DNA from: Streptomyces sp. NBC_01267
GTDB taxonomy: Bacteria > Actinomycetota > Actinomycetes > Streptomycetales > Streptomycetaceae
Assembly: GCF_036241575.1 (NCBI RefSeq)
Contig: NZ_CP108455.1
Location: forward strand, 4,653,501-4,717,500
Direction: 5' to 3'
Length of the DNA stretch: 64,000 bases
Shown here piece after piece: positions 52,394 through 63,585 of this stretch; position 1 is the stretch's first letter, and the number at the start of each line of letters is the position of its first letter. A program made the position numbers and the translations under genes. The notes under the pieces are model-generated. The model had not been told where the DNA came from and did not search any database. It saw nothing but the letters and a program-made list of their open reading frames with translations.

Positions 52394-52555
52394 GCCTATG
52401 GCGATGCCACAGAGCTGTCCCTGGATGTCGAAGCCGCGCCCACCGGGGTCCGGGAGATCACCCGATGGGTGCTGTGGTCGTACGCGGTCGGCCCAAGGCG
52501 GGACCGGCTCCGCCGGCCGGACCCCGCGAGCCGGGCGGGGCTCTCAGGGCGCGGT

Positions 52556-54589
52556 CTAGACGGACCGGACCGGCCGCCAGAGCCAGGGGAGCGCGCCGGG
52601 GCCGATTCCGGCGATCGTCGGGCCCTCGGTGCTGGTGCGGCCGTTGAGCAGGGTGGCCCCTTCGAGCGGTACGACCCCGTCGGTGCGGGTCAACACCTTC
52701 CCGTTCAGCAGGAGTTGGACCCGTCCTCGGTCGTCCTGGCCGAGCAGCGCGGGACCGGCGGCGTGTCCGAGGGGGTGCCGGCCGCCCAGATGCACGCGGG
52801 TGGTCGCGGCCGTGGCGGGCTTGCGGTAGTAGACATCGATGCCACCGTCCGGCGCGGCCACGGCGGTGGGGAAGTCGCCCGGCAGCGGCAGGCCCGGCTC
52901 CGGACGTTCGGTCAGCGGTCCGCCGTCCGCGTCCTGGGCCCAGTGGTGCACGGTGTCACGGCCCGACGCGAAGACATGGACACGGCCCGCCGTGTCCAGC
53001 GTGGCGGAGAGGCCGTCCTGTATCTGGGCGCCGCCGAGATCGGTCCAGTCGCTCCAGCGGCCCTGGGCGCTGCGCACCCGCGTACTGATGCCCTGGGCGG
53101 CGTTGCGCAGGAAGAGGTGGACGCGGCCCTGCTGGTCGGTCACCGCCACCGGGACCCCGATGCGGCGCCCCTTCTCCGGGTCGGACTCCGGGTTGCCGAG
53201 CCCGGTCCAGGCGGCGAAGTTCCCTCCGGCGGTGCGCTGTTCGAGCAGTACGACCTCGCGCGTATTGGCGGCGCCGTGCCCGGCGATGGAGGCGAACCGC
53301 AGGGCGAACAGCAGCTGTCTGCCGTCCTTGAGCGTCGCCGAGCCGAGCGCCGGGGCGAGCGGTCCGCCGCCCAGGTCGTGCGGCGGCCCCCACTGGCCGC
53401 TGCCCGGCGCGGTCTCGCGCCAGCGCACCGCCCGCAGGCCGAGCACTCCGTACCCGACGAGGCGGCCGTCCTCGGTGGTGGCCAGCGAGGGGCGCGGGCC
53501 CGGGTAGCGGTAGTGGGTGGAGCGGACCCACCCCTTCTTGTTGGTCAGCGGTCGTCCGAGGCCGACGTTGTAGTCGCCGCAGCCGCCCGGGTTGCCGCAG
53601 TTCCAGGACTCGCTGCCGCCGTACGGCACCAGATGTGCGGCCTTCTCCTGGAGCACCTTCGGTGACAGGTTCTTCGGCCAGTGGCGGTTGTAGTAGCCCC
53701 GGTACGCGGTGGTGACGAAGGCCGGTATGTCGCCGTGGCCCGCCGTGGCCTCGGCGACCCAGCGTATGAGCGCCGCCCAGCTGAACGAGGCGGTGGCGGT
53801 GTGGTCCGGGTGGTCGGAGTAGCCGACCTGCTCGCTGTCCTTGCGGCGGACCGCGTCGGTGCTGCGCTGGACGTCCGGGTCGGGGTCGAGGGTGTGCACG
53901 ACCGTGGGGCGGTACTGGGTGAGCAGCCCGGTGAGTACGTCCACCAGTCCGTCGTAGGTGTACGAGCCGGTCGACTCCAGCGGCGAGCCCTCGGCCGCCA
54001 CCGTCCGCAGGTTGAGCCCCCGGTCGGACCAGAGCGACGGCAGTCCCAGCCGCCCCCGGGAGGTGTGCATGGCAAGGTTGAGGAATATCAGCTCGACCCG
54101 GCGACCGCCCCGGACCAGGGTGTTTATCTCGGCCTTGTGACCGCCGCGCAGGGTGGTCACGCCCTTCTGCCACTGCGTGAAGGGCGCCAGTCCGAGCAGC
54201 GCCGCGTACGCCTGGCGCAGCCCCTGGTGGCGGGCGGACGAGTAGGCGGGCTTGTCGGGGAGCGGATGCGGCTGCCCGGCGACCACGTTGATACCGGTGG
54301 CCTCCCCGGCGGTGACGTACACGGAGACCAGCGGGGTGCCGGAGTCCAGCATCCGCTGGGTGTCCGGGTTCATGAAGTACAGGTCGTCGTCGGGGTGCGC
54401 CAGTATCTGCATCAGCCGCTCGTGCCTGGCCACGGATATCGCCTTGCCGGGCATGGGGTCGGCGATGCTGGTCCCGCGGCGCGGGTCGGCGGGAACGGAG
54501 CAGGCGCTGAGGGCGGCCGACGCGGCCGCCGTCCCCAGGCCCGCGAGCAGGATCCGTCTGGAGGGGCCGCGCCCCGGTGAAGTGCTCAA
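52556..54589 (-). CDS. PIG-L-family deacetylase lipoprotein with C-terminal beta-propeller
   Basis: A 677-residue secreted protein. The signal has an RR motif (SRRILLAGLG) and a lipobox (ALSACS), so a Tat-exported lipoprotein is likely. The PIG-L domain starts at about residue 55 with QILAHPDDDLYFMNP and later has YSDHPDHTATA with metal histidines. From about residue 370 repeated blades such as GRVHLFLRNAAQG and GRVHVFASGRDTV indicate a lectin-like beta-propeller. The TTG at 54589 is chosen because GGAG lies 7 nt upstream; no ATG or GTG fits. The substrate is probably an N-acetylated sugar. Confidence 0.8.
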   Translation of the reverse strand: MSTSPGRGPSRRILLAGLGTAAASAALSACSVPADPRRGTSIADPMPGKAISVARHERLMQILAHPDDDLYFMNPDTQRMLDSGTPLVSVYVTAGEATGINVVAGQPHPLPDKPAYSSARHQGLRQAYAALLGLAPFTQWQKGVTTLRGGHKAEINTLVRGGRRVELIFLNLAMHTSRGRLGLPSLWSDRGLNLRTVAAEGSPLESTGSYTYDGLVDVLTGLLTQYRPTVVHTLDPDPDVQRSTDAVRRKDSEQVGYSDHPDHTATASFSWAALIRWVAEATAGHGDIPAFVTTAYRGYYNRHWPKNLSPKVLQEKAAHLVPYGGSESWNCGNPGGCGDYNVGLGRPLTNKKGWVRSTHYRYPGPRPSLATTEDGRLVGYGVLGLRAVRWRETAPGSGQWGPPHDLGGGPLAPALGSATLKDGRQLLFALRFASIAGHGAANTREVVLLEQRTAGGNFAAWTGLGNPESDPEKGRRIGVPVAVTDQQGRVHLFLRNAAQGISTRVRSAQGRWSDWTDLGGAQIQDGLSATLDTAGRVHVFASGRDTVHHWAQDADGGPLTERPEPGLPLPGDFPTAVAAPDGGIDVYYRKPATAATTRVHLGGRHPLGHAAGPALLGQDDRGRVQLLLNGKVLTRTDGVVPLEGATLLNGRTSTEGPTIAGIGPGALPWLWRPVRSV

Positions 54590-56533
<1,944 letters not shown>

Positions 56534-56556
56534 CACCTCCACCACGGGCCGCCGTT

Positions 56557-56587
56557 CCCGACCGCGCCGGTGCGGCGGCCGGTCGGG
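56557..56587 (+). terminator. Hairpin after gdhA
   Basis: A stem CCCGACCG/CGGTCGGG with an inner CGCCG/CGGCG pairing and one bulge, 24 nt after the gdhA stop. No T-run follows. Confidence 0.5.
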
Positions 56588-56653
56588 GGCGGGGCGGTGG
56601 CCGGCCTGTTCGACGCCGTTGCCGACTTGCTGTGCTGGACGGAGTGACCGCAG

Positions 56654-56970
56654 ATGCTGATCGACCTGAACAATCTCGGACTGGAGTGTTCGGAGGACTG
56701 GGTGCCCTTCCCCGCCCCGGTGATTTCGGGGAGCCGGACGTCCGGTATCTCCCGCTGCCGCTCGGTGACGCCGTCCGTATCCGGGAGAACATGGCAGGCG
56801 AGCGCAAGTGGCGCTTCGGCGCCCGCCCGGTGATCCGGGCACTCACCTACGGAGTGCGTCCACCGGACACCGACGGGCTGCTCACCATGCACGTCTCGTG
56901 GACCGAGCCGGTGGTCGACGAACCGCTGGAGCAGATCGTCGACAGGATCGCCGCGACGCTGTCGCTGTAG
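56654..56970 (+). pseudogene. Small gene of unknown function with an apparent frameshift
   Basis: The reading frame from ATG 56654 (MLIDLNNLGLECSEDWVPFP) has strong G/C third-position bias and a GGAG 9 nt upstream, but runs out of bias after about 56715. From about 56720 the bias moves to a second frame, which reads GDFGEPDVRYLPLPLGDAVR and continues to VVDEPLEQIVDRIAATLSL, ending at 56970. A -1 shift in the C-rich run at 56704-56720 joins the two into one protein of about 105 residues. I do not recognise the family. It may be a real mutation, a programmed shift or a sequencing error in the C-run. Confidence 0.6.
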
Positions 56971-57091
56971 GGGAATGCGGCGGGTCGCGAAGCCCGCGGG
57001 ACGGGGTCCAGGTCAGCGGCGCCCGGCCACCGGCACATGCCAGAGGCAGGCCCATCACTCGTTCCGGTGAGGCCGCGAACGCGTGCCGCGT

Positions 57092-57119
57092 TTGACCGGC
57101 TCGTGGCGGGGAGTAGGAT
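57092..57119 (+). promoter_or_regulatory. Promoter of the S10 operon
   Basis: TTGACC at 57092-57097 and TAGGAT at 57114-57119 with a 16-nt spacer. It gives a leader of about 365 nt before rpsJ; the stretch 56971-57490 holds no gene that I can support. Confidence 0.7.
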
Positions 57120-57404
57120 CTCCGGCCCGATTGGCCAGCGTCACGCCTGCTATGGCAGACTGTCGGGGTTGCTCGGTTGAGTGCCGATGCTGCGCGCCTC
57201 CCGTCGGGAGGACTGGAAGCAAGTCCCACAGTACTCGTCGCCCCAACTGCCGTAAGGCAGCGCTGAGGCGGACGTACGGGAATCTTCCGGGAAGCGTCAG
57301 CGGGGCGCCGGCCAGGCACCCGGTGGGTGTTCACCCCCGGCTTGCGGTCACGGCCCGCACCCCTTGGTTGGGAAATCCTTCGGGAGATCTTCGTAGAGGG
57401 AATG

Positions 57405-57432
57405 CGACACGCCCGACCGCGTGGGTCGGAGA
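57405..57432 (+). promoter_or_regulatory. Leader element shared with rpsL (rpsJ copy)
   Basis: The second copy of the 28-nt element (27 of 28 bases identical to 46931-46958), with the CCGACC-GCGTG-GGTCGG hairpin. It lies 59 nt before the rpsJ ATG. Confidence 0.6.
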
Positions 57433-57490
57433 GGAACGCAGTACCCGGCGGGTCCCAGAGCGTTACGAGAGACAGGACTACTGAGTAGCC

Positions 57491-57799
57491 ATGGCGGGAC
57501 AGAAGATCCGCATCCGGCTCAAGGCCTACGACCACGAGGTCATCGACTCTTCGGCGAAGAAGATCGTCGAGACGGTGACGCGCACTGGTGCGTCGGTCGC
57601 AGGCCCGGTGCCGCTGCCCACTGAGAAGAACGTGTACTGCGTCATCAAGTCGCCGCACAAGTACAAGGACTCGCGCGAGCACTTCGAGATGCGCACGCAC
57701 AAGCGCCTCATCGACATCCTCGACCCCACGCCGAAGACGGTTGACTCGCTCATGCGCCTCGACCTCCCGGCGGGCGTCGACATCGAGATCAAGCTCTGA
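57491..57799 (+). CDS. rpsJ: 30S ribosomal protein S10
   Basis: A 102-residue protein that is part of the small-subunit head and also binds NusB and NusG in antitermination. The sequence starts [20 protein letters not shown] and has the loop [23 protein letters not shown] at 57491. It opens the S10 cluster; a long leader precedes it. There is no strong Shine-Dalgarno sequence, only GAGAGACAGGA further upstream. Confidence 0.97.
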   Translation: MAGQKIRIRLKAYDHEVIDSSAKKIVETVTRTGASVAGPVPLPTEKNVYCVIKSPHKYKDSREHFEMRTHKRLIDILDPTPKTVDSLMRLDLPAGVDIEIKL

Positions 57800-57812
57800 G
57801 GTGACGCGCGAG

Positions 57813-58457
57813 ATGACTAAGAACATCAAGGGCGTCCTGGGCGAGAAGCTCGGCATGACCCAGGTCTGGGACGAGAACAACCGGGTTGTCCCGGTGACCG
57901 TCGTCAAGGCCGGGCCGTGCGTCGTGACGCAGGTCCGTACGAACGACATCGACGGCTACGAGTCGGTCCAGATCGCCTTCGGCGAGATCGACCCTCGCAA
58001 GGTGAACAAGCCCCTCAAGGGCCACTTCGCCAAGGCCGACGTGACTCCGCGCCGCCACCTGGTGGAGCTCCGCACCCCTGACGCCAGCGAGTACACGCTG
58101 GGCCAGGAGATCACCGCCCAGGTGTTCGAGTCCGGCATCAAGGTTGATGTCACGGGCAAGAGCAAGGGCAAGGGCTTCGCCGGTGTCATGAAGCGCCACA
58201 ACTTCAAGGGTGGCAAGGCTTCCCACGGTGCCCACCGAGTGCACCGTAAGCCTGGCTCCATCGGTGGCTGTGCCACCCCGGGCCGTGTCTTCAAGGGCAT
58301 GCGCATGGCGGGCCGCATGGGCAACGAGCGGGTCACCACCCAGAACCTGACCGTCCACGCCGTTGACGCGGAGAAGGGTCTGCTGCTCATCAAGGGCGCG
58401 GTCCCCGGTCCGAACGGCGGCCTCGTCCTGGTCCGTACCGCGGCCAAGGGGGCTTGA
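57813..58457 (+). CDS. rplC: 50S ribosomal protein L3
   Basis: A 214-residue protein near the peptidyl transferase centre that starts large-subunit assembly. It begins [20 protein letters not shown] and has the central extension [20 protein letters not shown]. The ATG at 57813 follows GAGGTGA; an in-frame GTG at 57801 is less likely. It lies 13 nt after rpsJ. Confidence 0.97.
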   Translation: MTKNIKGVLGEKLGMTQVWDENNRVVPVTVVKAGPCVVTQVRTNDIDGYESVQIAFGEIDPRKVNKPLKGHFAKADVTPRRHLVELRTPDASEYTLGQEITAQVFESGIKVDVTGKSKGKGFAGVMKRHNFKGGKASHGAHRVHRKPGSIGGCATPGRVFKGMRMAGRMGNERVTTQNLTVHAVDAEKGLLLIKGAVPGPNGGLVLVRTAAKGA

Positions 58458-58464
58458 GGAACCG

Positions 58465-59118
58465 ATGAGCACCATTGACATCCTTTCGCCGGCAGGCGAC
58501 AAGGCCGGGACCGTCGAACTCCCCTCGGAGATCTTCGACGCCAAGATCAGCATCCCGCTGATCCACCAGGTCGTTGTCGCGCAGCTGGCCGCGGCCCGTC
58601 AGGGCACGCACAAGACCAAGCGTCGCGGCGAAGTCCGCGGTGGCGGTAAGAAGCCTTACCGCCAGAAGGGCACCGGCCGCGCGCGCCAGGGTTCGACCCG
58701 TGCGCCGCAGTTCGCCGGCGGTGGCGTCGTCCACGGCCCGCAGCCGCGTGACTACTCGCAGCGCACCCCGAAGAAGATGAAGGTCGCCGCTCTGCGCGGT
58801 GCCCTCACCGACCGGGCCCAGAACGCTCGTATCCACGTCGTCTCCGGCGTGGTCGAGGGCGTTGCCTCCACGAAGGCCGCGAAGTCCCTGCTGGGCAAGG
58901 TCAGCGAGCGCAAGCACGTGCTCCTGGTCGCCGAGCGTTCGGACGAGGCCGCGTGGCTGTCCGCCCGTAACCTGCCCCAGGTGCACCTCCTGGAGCCGGG
59001 CCAGCTGAACACGTACGACGTGCTCGTCTCCGACGACGTGGTCTTCACCAAGGCCGCCTTCGAGTCCTTCGTGTCTGGCCCCAAGGCCACCACTGAGACC
59101 GAAGGGAGCGACGTCTGA
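58465..59118 (+). CDS. rplD: 50S ribosomal protein L4
   Basis: A 217-residue tunnel protein; in some bacteria it represses the S10 operon. Its long loop [20 protein letters not shown] is present. ATG at 58465 follows TGAGGAACC, 7 nt after rplC. Its stop overlaps rplW by one base. Confidence 0.97.
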   Translation: MSTIDILSPAGDKAGTVELPSEIFDAKISIPLIHQVVVAQLAAARQGTHKTKRRGEVRGGGKKPYRQKGTGRARQGSTRAPQFAGGGVVHGPQPRDYSQRTPKKMKVAALRGALTDRAQNARIHVVSGVVEGVASTKAAKSLLGKVSERKHVLLVAERSDEAAWLSARNLPQVHLLEPGQLNTYDVLVSDDVVFTKAAFESFVSGPKATTETEGSDV

Positions 59119-59441
59119 TGGCTGAGACGACCGTTACCAGCAAGACCTTCACGGACCCGCGCGACGTCCTCGTCAAGCCGGTTGTTTCCGAGAAGAGCTA
59201 CGCGCTGCTCGACGAGAACAAGTACACGTTCATCGTCGCGCCGGGCTCCAACAAGACCCAGATCAAGCAGGCCGTGGAAGCGGTCTTCTCGGTCAAGGTC
59301 ACCGGGGTCAACACGATCAACCGCCAGGGCAAGCGCAAGCGCACCCGCACCGGGTTCGGGAAGCGCGCTGACACCAAGCGCGCCATTGTGACCCTTGCCG
59401 AGGGCGACCGTATCGACATCTTCGGCGGCCCGGTCTCCTAA
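59118..59441 (+). CDS. rplW: 50S ribosomal protein L23
   Basis: A 107-residue protein at the tunnel exit, the docking site for trigger factor and SRP. Recognisable from [20 protein letters not shown] and the basic loop [20 protein letters not shown]. The ATG at 59118 shares a base with the rplD stop. Confidence 0.96.
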   Translation: MAETTVTSKTFTDPRDVLVKPVVSEKSYALLDENKYTFIVAPGSNKTQIKQAVEAVFSVKVTGVNTINRQGKRKRTRTGFGKRADTKRAIVTLAEGDRIDIFGGPVS

Positions 59442-59480
59442 CGGAGTCCGAGTCGTCCGGAATCGGACGAGGACTGAGAA

Positions 59481-60317
59481 ATGGGTATCCGCAAGTACAA
59501 GCCGACGACCCCGGGCCGTCGTGGCTCCAGCGTCGCCGACTTTGTCGAGATCACGCGGTCCACGCCGGAGAAGTCGCTGGTTCGCCCTCTGCACAGCAAG
59601 GGCGGCCGTAACAACACCGGCCGGATCACCGTTCGCCACCAGGGTGGCGGACACAAGCGCGCCTTCCGTGTGATCGACTTCCGTCGTCACGACAAGGACG
59701 GCGTGCCGGCCAAGGTCGCGCACATCGAGTACGACCCGAACCGCACCGCGCGCATCGCGCTGCTGCACTACGCAGACGGCGAGAAGCGCTACATCCTCGC
59801 CCCGGCCAAGCTGGGCCAGGGCGACCGGGTGGAGAACGGCGCAGGTGCCGACATCAAGCCGGGCAACAACCTGCCGCTGCGCAACATCCCGGTCGGTACG
59901 ACCATCCACGCCATCGAGATGCGTCCCGGTGGCGGAGCGAAGATCGCCCGTTCCGCGGGTGCTTCGGTCCAGCTGCTCGCGAAGGAAGGCGCCATGGCGC
60001 ACCTTCGTATGCCGTCGGGCGAGGTCCGTCTGGTCGACATCCGCTGCCGCGCCACCATCGGCGAGGTCGGCAATGCCGAGCAGTCGAACATCAACTGGGG
60101 CAAGGCCGGTCGTATGCGCTGGAAGGGCGTTCGCCCGTCCGTCCGCGGTGTCGCGATGAACCCGGTCGACCACCCGCACGGTGGTGGTGAGGGTAAGACC
60201 TCCGGTGGTCGCCACCCGGTCAGCCCGTGGGGTCAGAAGGAGGGTCGTACTCGCTCGCCGAAGAAGGCTTCGAGCAAGTACATCGTCCGCCGCCGCAAGA
60301 CGAACAAGAAGCGCTAG
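59481..60317 (+). CDS. rplB: 50S ribosomal protein L2
   Basis: A 278-residue core protein of the large subunit, needed for peptidyl transfer. The signature [20 protein letters not shown] is intact, with [20 protein letters not shown] at the start. ATG at 59481, 40 nt after rplW, preceded by GGACGAGGACTGAG. Confidence 0.97.
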   Translation: MGIRKYKPTTPGRRGSSVADFVEITRSTPEKSLVRPLHSKGGRNNTGRITVRHQGGGHKRAFRVIDFRRHDKDGVPAKVAHIEYDPNRTARIALLHYADGEKRYILAPAKLGQGDRVENGAGADIKPGNNLPLRNIPVGTTIHAIEMRPGGGAKIARSAGASVQLLAKEGAMAHLRMPSGEVRLVDIRCRATIGEVGNAEQSNINWGKAGRMRWKGVRPSVRGVAMNPVDHPHGGGEGKTSGGRHPVSPWGQKEGRTRSPKKASSKYIVRRRKTNKKR

Positions 60318-60329
60318 GAGCGGGTTTAG

Positions 60330-60611
60330 ATGCCGCGCAGTCTCAAGAAGGGGCCTTTCGTCGACGGACACCTTGTCAAGAAGGTGGACGTACAGAACGA
60401 AGCAGGCACCAAGAACGTCATCAAGACCTGGTCCCGGCGCTCGATGATCATCCCGGACATGCTGGGACACACCATCGCGGTGCACAACGGCAAGATCCAC
60501 GTCCCGGTGTTCGTCACCGAGTCGATGGTCGGCCACAAGCTCGGCGAGTTTGCGCCGACCCGCACCTTCCGCGGCCACGTCAAGGACGACCGCAAGTCGA
60601 AGCGCCGCTAA
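60330..60611 (+). CDS. rpsS: 30S ribosomal protein S19
   Basis: A 93-residue head protein that begins [20 protein letters not shown] and ends [20 protein letters not shown] followed by SKRR. ATG at 60330 follows TAGGAGCGGG, 13 nt after rplB. Confidence 0.97.
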   Translation: MPRSLKKGPFVDGHLVKKVDVQNEAGTKNVIKTWSRRSMIIPDMLGHTIAVHNGKIHVPVFVTESMVGHKLGEFAPTRTFRGHVKDDRKSKRR

Positions 60612-60652
60612 GGCGGGGTGCGAAGACTATGAACGACACCGAAGGGACAACC

Positions 60653-61000
60653 ATGGAAGCCAGGGCCCAGGCGCGGTACATCCGCGTCACGCCCATGAAG
60701 GCCCGCCGCGTGGTGGACCTTATCCGTGGCATGGATGCCACGGAGGCTCAGGCCGTCCTGCGTTTCGCCCCGCAGGCCGCGAGCGTGCCGGTTGGCAAGG
60801 TGCTGGACAGCGCCATTGCCAACGCTGCACACAATTACGACCACACCGACGCCGGCAGCCTCGTCATTTCCGAGGCGTACGTCGACGAGGGCCCGACCCT
60901 GAAGCGGTTCCGTCCGCGCGCCCAGGGCCGTGCCTACCGGATCCGCAAGCGGACCAGCCACATCACCGTGGTCGTCAGCAGCAAGGAAGGAACCCGGTAA
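60653..61000 (+). CDS. rplV: 50S ribosomal protein L22
   Basis: A 115-residue tunnel protein with the long hairpin that reaches into the exit tunnel (macrolide-relevant loop). It starts [20 protein letters not shown] and ends [20 protein letters not shown]. The ATG at 60653 has GAAGGGA in good position; an in-frame ATG at 60629 would add eight residues and has a weaker site. Its stop overlaps rpsC. Confidence 0.95.
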   Translation: MEARAQARYIRVTPMKARRVVDLIRGMDATEAQAVLRFAPQAASVPVGKVLDSAIANAAHNYDHTDAGSLVISEAYVDEGPTLKRFRPRAQGRAYRIRKRTSHITVVVSSKEGTR

Positions 61001-61845
61001 TGGGCCAGAAGGTTAACCCGCACGGGTTCCGGCTCGGCATCACCACGGACTTCAAGTCCCGTTGGTACGCCGACAAGCTGTACAAGGACTACGTCAAGGA
61101 AGACGTTGCCATTCGTCGCATGATGACGAAGGGCATGGAGCGCGCCGGTATCTCGAAGGTTGAGATCGAGCGCACCCGCGACCGCGTCCGCGTCGACATC
61201 CACACCGCTCGTCCGGGCATCGTCATCGGCCGCCGCGGCGCCGAGGCCGACCGCATCCGCGGCGAGCTGGAGAAGCTGACCGGCAAGCAGGTCCAGCTCA
61301 ACATCCTCGAGGTCAAGAACCCCGAGGTGGACGCTCAGCTGGTGGCCCAGGCCGTCGCCGAGCAGCTGTCCTCGCGTGTCTCCTTCCGTCGCGCCATGCG
61401 TAAGAGCATGCAGTCGACGATGAAGGCCGGCGCCAAGGGCATCAAGATCCAGTGCGGTGGCCGTCTCGGCGGCGCCGAGATGTCCCGTTCGGAGTTCTAC
61501 CGCGAGGGTCGTGTGCCGCTGCACACGCTCCGCGCGAACGTGGACTACGGCTTCTTCGAGGCCAAGACGACCTTCGGCCGCATCGGCGTGAAGGTCTGGA
61601 TCTACAAGGGCAATGTCAAGAACATCGCCGAGGTCCGCGCCGAGAACGCTGCGGCCCGTGCGGGTAACCGCCCGGCCCGTGGTGGCGGCAGCGACCGTCC
61701 GGCCGCAGGCGGCCGTGGTGGCCGTGGTGGCGAGCGTGGCGGCCGCGGCCGCAAGCCGCAGCAGACCGCGCCGGCAGCAGAGGCCCCCAAGGCCGACGCT
61801 CCCGCCGCCGCTGCTCCGGCTGAGAGCACTGGAACGGAGGCCTGA
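61000..61845 (+). CDS. rpsC: 30S ribosomal protein S3 with Gly/Arg-rich tail
   Basis: A 281-residue protein of the mRNA entry site with helicase activity. The KH domain includes [20 protein letters not shown]. After about residue 215 the chain continues as a tail of Gly/Arg repeats ([16 protein letters not shown]) and then an Ala/Pro/Glu part, as in other actinobacteria. ATG at 61000 overlaps the rplV stop. Confidence 0.97.
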   Translation: MGQKVNPHGFRLGITTDFKSRWYADKLYKDYVKEDVAIRRMMTKGMERAGISKVEIERTRDRVRVDIHTARPGIVIGRRGAEADRIRGELEKLTGKQVQLNILEVKNPEVDAQLVAQAVAEQLSSRVSFRRAMRKSMQSTMKAGAKGIKIQCGGRLGGAEMSRSEFYREGRVPLHTLRANVDYGFFEAKTTFGRIGVKVWIYKGNVKNIAEVRAENAAARAGNRPARGGGSDRPAAGGRGGRGGERGGRGRKPQQTAPAAEAPKADAPAAAAPAESTGTEA

Positions 61846-61850
61846 CCGAC

Positions 61851-62270
61851 ATGCTGATCCCTCGTAGGGTCAAGCACCGCAAGCAGCACCACCCCAAGCG
61901 CAGTGGTATGGCGAAGGGTGGCACTGAGGTCGCATTCGGTGAGTACGGCATCCAGGCGCTGACGCCGGCGTACGTGACGAACCGCCAGATCGAGGCTGCT
62001 CGTATCGCGATGACCCGCCACATCAAGCGTGGCGGCAAGGTCTGGATCAACATCTACCCGGACCGTCCGCTCACCAAGAAGCCTGCCGAGACCCGCATGG
62101 GTTCCGGTAAGGGTTCCCCGGAGTGGTGGATCGCGAACGTCAAGCCCGGCCGGGTGATGTTCGAGCTGTCCTACCCGAACGAGAAGGTCGCTAAGGAGGC
62201 GCTCACCCGCGCCGCCCACAAGCTTCCGATGAAGTGCCGCATCGTGCGGCGCGAGGCAGGTGAGTCGTGA
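61851..62270 (+). CDS. rplP: 50S ribosomal protein L16
   Basis: A 139-residue protein at the tRNA-binding side of the large subunit. It starts [20 protein letters not shown] and contains [23 protein letters not shown] at 61851 lies 5 nt after rpsC; the stop overlaps rpmC. Confidence 0.97.
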   Translation: MLIPRRVKHRKQHHPKRSGMAKGGTEVAFGEYGIQALTPAYVTNRQIEAARIAMTRHIKRGGKVWINIYPDRPLTKKPAETRMGSGKGSPEWWIANVKPGRVMFELSYPNEKVAKEALTRAAHKLPMKCRIVRREAGES

Positions 62271-62494
62271 TGGCGGCCGGTACCAAGGCGACCGAGCTGC
62301 GTGAGCTGAACGACGAGGACCTCGTCGCCAAGCTCCGTGAGGCCAAGGAAGAGCTGTTCAACCTCCGCTTCCAGGCGGCGACCGGGCAGCTCGAGAACCA
62401 CGGTCGGCTCAAGTCCGTCCGTAAGGACATCGCCCGGATCTACACCCTGATGCGTGAGCGCGAGCTGGGCATCGAGACGGTGGAGAGCGCCTGA
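62270..62494 (+). CDS. rpmC: 50S ribosomal protein L29
   Basis: A 74-residue two-helix protein near the tunnel exit. It contains [20 protein letters not shown] and [19 protein letters not shown]. The ATG at 62270 (shared base with the rplP stop) is preferred; GTG at 62267 is in frame one codon earlier. Stop overlaps rpsQ. Confidence 0.95.
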   Translation: MAAGTKATELRELNDEDLVAKLREAKEELFNLRFQAATGQLENHGRLKSVRKDIARIYTLMRERELGIETVESA

Positions 62495-62778
62495 TGAGCG
62501 AGAAGAATGTGACTGAGACGACTGAGCAGCGCGGTTTCCGCAAGACCCGTGAGGGTCTCGTCGTCAGCGACAAGATGGACAAGACCGTCGTCGTCGCTGT
62601 CGAGGACCGCGTCAAGCACGCGCTGTACGGCAAGGTCATCCGCCGTACGAACAAGCTCAAGGCGCACGACGAGGCCAACGCCGCAGGCGTGGGCGACCGT
62701 GTGGTCATCATGGAGACGCGTCCGCTCTCCGCGACGAAGCGCTGGCGCATCGTCGAGATCCTTGAGAAGGCCAAGTAA
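62494..62778 (+). CDS. rpsQ: 30S ribosomal protein S17
   Basis: A 94-residue OB-fold protein of the small subunit, with [40 protein letters not shown] and [20 protein letters not shown] at 62494 shares a base with the rpmC stop. A 112-nt gap with a strong hairpin follows. Confidence 0.97.
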   Translation: MSEKNVTETTEQRGFRKTREGLVVSDKMDKTVVVAVEDRVKHALYGKVIRRTNKLKAHDEANAAGVGDRVVIMETRPLSATKRWRIVEILEKAK

Positions 62779-62822
62779 TAATCCCTGAGCTCATCGCTCA
62801 GGTCAGTTCCGCCAGGCTCGGT

Positions 62823-62858
62823 GGGGGACCCGCGTAAGTCACTTACGCGGGTTCCCCC
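62823..62858 (+). other. Strong hairpin between rpsQ and rplN
   Basis: A stem of at least 12 bp (ACCCGCGTAAGT/ACTTACGCGGGT) extended by GGGGG/CCCCC with a bulge and a one-base loop, in the only sizeable gap of the operon. It may be an attenuator or a processing signal; no T-run follows. Confidence 0.65.
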
Positions 62859-62890
62859 GCCGGGAACCGGCAGACGATCAGGAGATAGAC

Positions 62891-63259
62891 GTGATCCAGC
62901 AGGAGTCGCGACTTCGCGTCGCCGACAACACGGGTGCGAAGGAAATTCTCACCATTCGTGTTCTCGGTGGCTCGGGTCGCCGCTACGCGGGTATCGGCGA
63001 CGTTATCGTCGCCACCGTCAAGGATGCGATCCCCGGTGGCAACGTGAAGAAGGGTGACGTCGTCAAGGCGGTCATCGTTCGCACCGTCAAGGAGCGCCGC
63101 CGCCAGGACGGCTCGTACATCCGCTTCGACGAGAACGCCGCCGTCATTCTGAAGAACGACGGCGACCCCCGCGGCACCCGTATCTTCGGCCCGGTGGGCC
63201 GTGAGCTGCGCGAGAAGAAGTTCATGAAGATCATCTCGCTCGCGCCGGAGGTGCTGTAA
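62891..63259 (+). CDS. rplN: 50S ribosomal protein L14
   Basis: A 122-residue protein at the subunit interface. It begins [20 protein letters not shown] and ends [12 protein letters not shown]. The GTG at 62891 has CAGGAGATAG upstream. First gene after the operon's internal gap. Confidence 0.97.
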   Translation: MIQQESRLRVADNTGAKEILTIRVLGGSGRRYAGIGDVIVATVKDAIPGGNVKKGDVVKAVIVRTVKERRRQDGSYIRFDENAAVILKNDGDPRGTRIFGPVGRELREKKFMKIISLAPEVL

Positions 63260-63261
63260 GC

Positions 63262-63585
63262 ATGAAGATCAAGAAGGGCGACCTGGTTCAGGTCATCACC
63301 GGTAAGGACCGCGGCAAGCAGGGCAAGGTCATCGTTGCCTACCCCACGCAGAACCGTGTCCTCGTCGAGGGTGTCAACCGGGTCAAGAAGCACACCAAGG
63401 CCGGCCAGACCGCTCGTGGTTCGCAGACCGGTGGCATCGTGACGACCGAAGCCCCTGTCCACGTCAGCAATGTTCAGCTGGTTGTGGAGAAGGACGGCAA
63501 GAAGGTCGTCACCCGCGTCGGCTACCGCTTTGACGACGAGGGCAACAAGATCCGCGTTGCCAAGCGGACCGGTGAGGACATCTGA
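63262..63585 (+). CDS. rplX: 50S ribosomal protein L24
   Basis: A 107-residue assembly-initiator protein with a KOW motif: [20 protein letters not shown] then [23 protein letters not shown] at 63262 lies two bases after rplN; its stop overlaps rplE. Confidence 0.97.
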   Translation: MKIKKGDLVQVITGKDRGKQGKVIVAYPTQNRVLVEGVNRVKKHTKAGQTARGSQTGGIVTTEAPVHVSNVQLVVEKDGKKVVTRVGYRFDDEGNKIRVAKRTGEDI

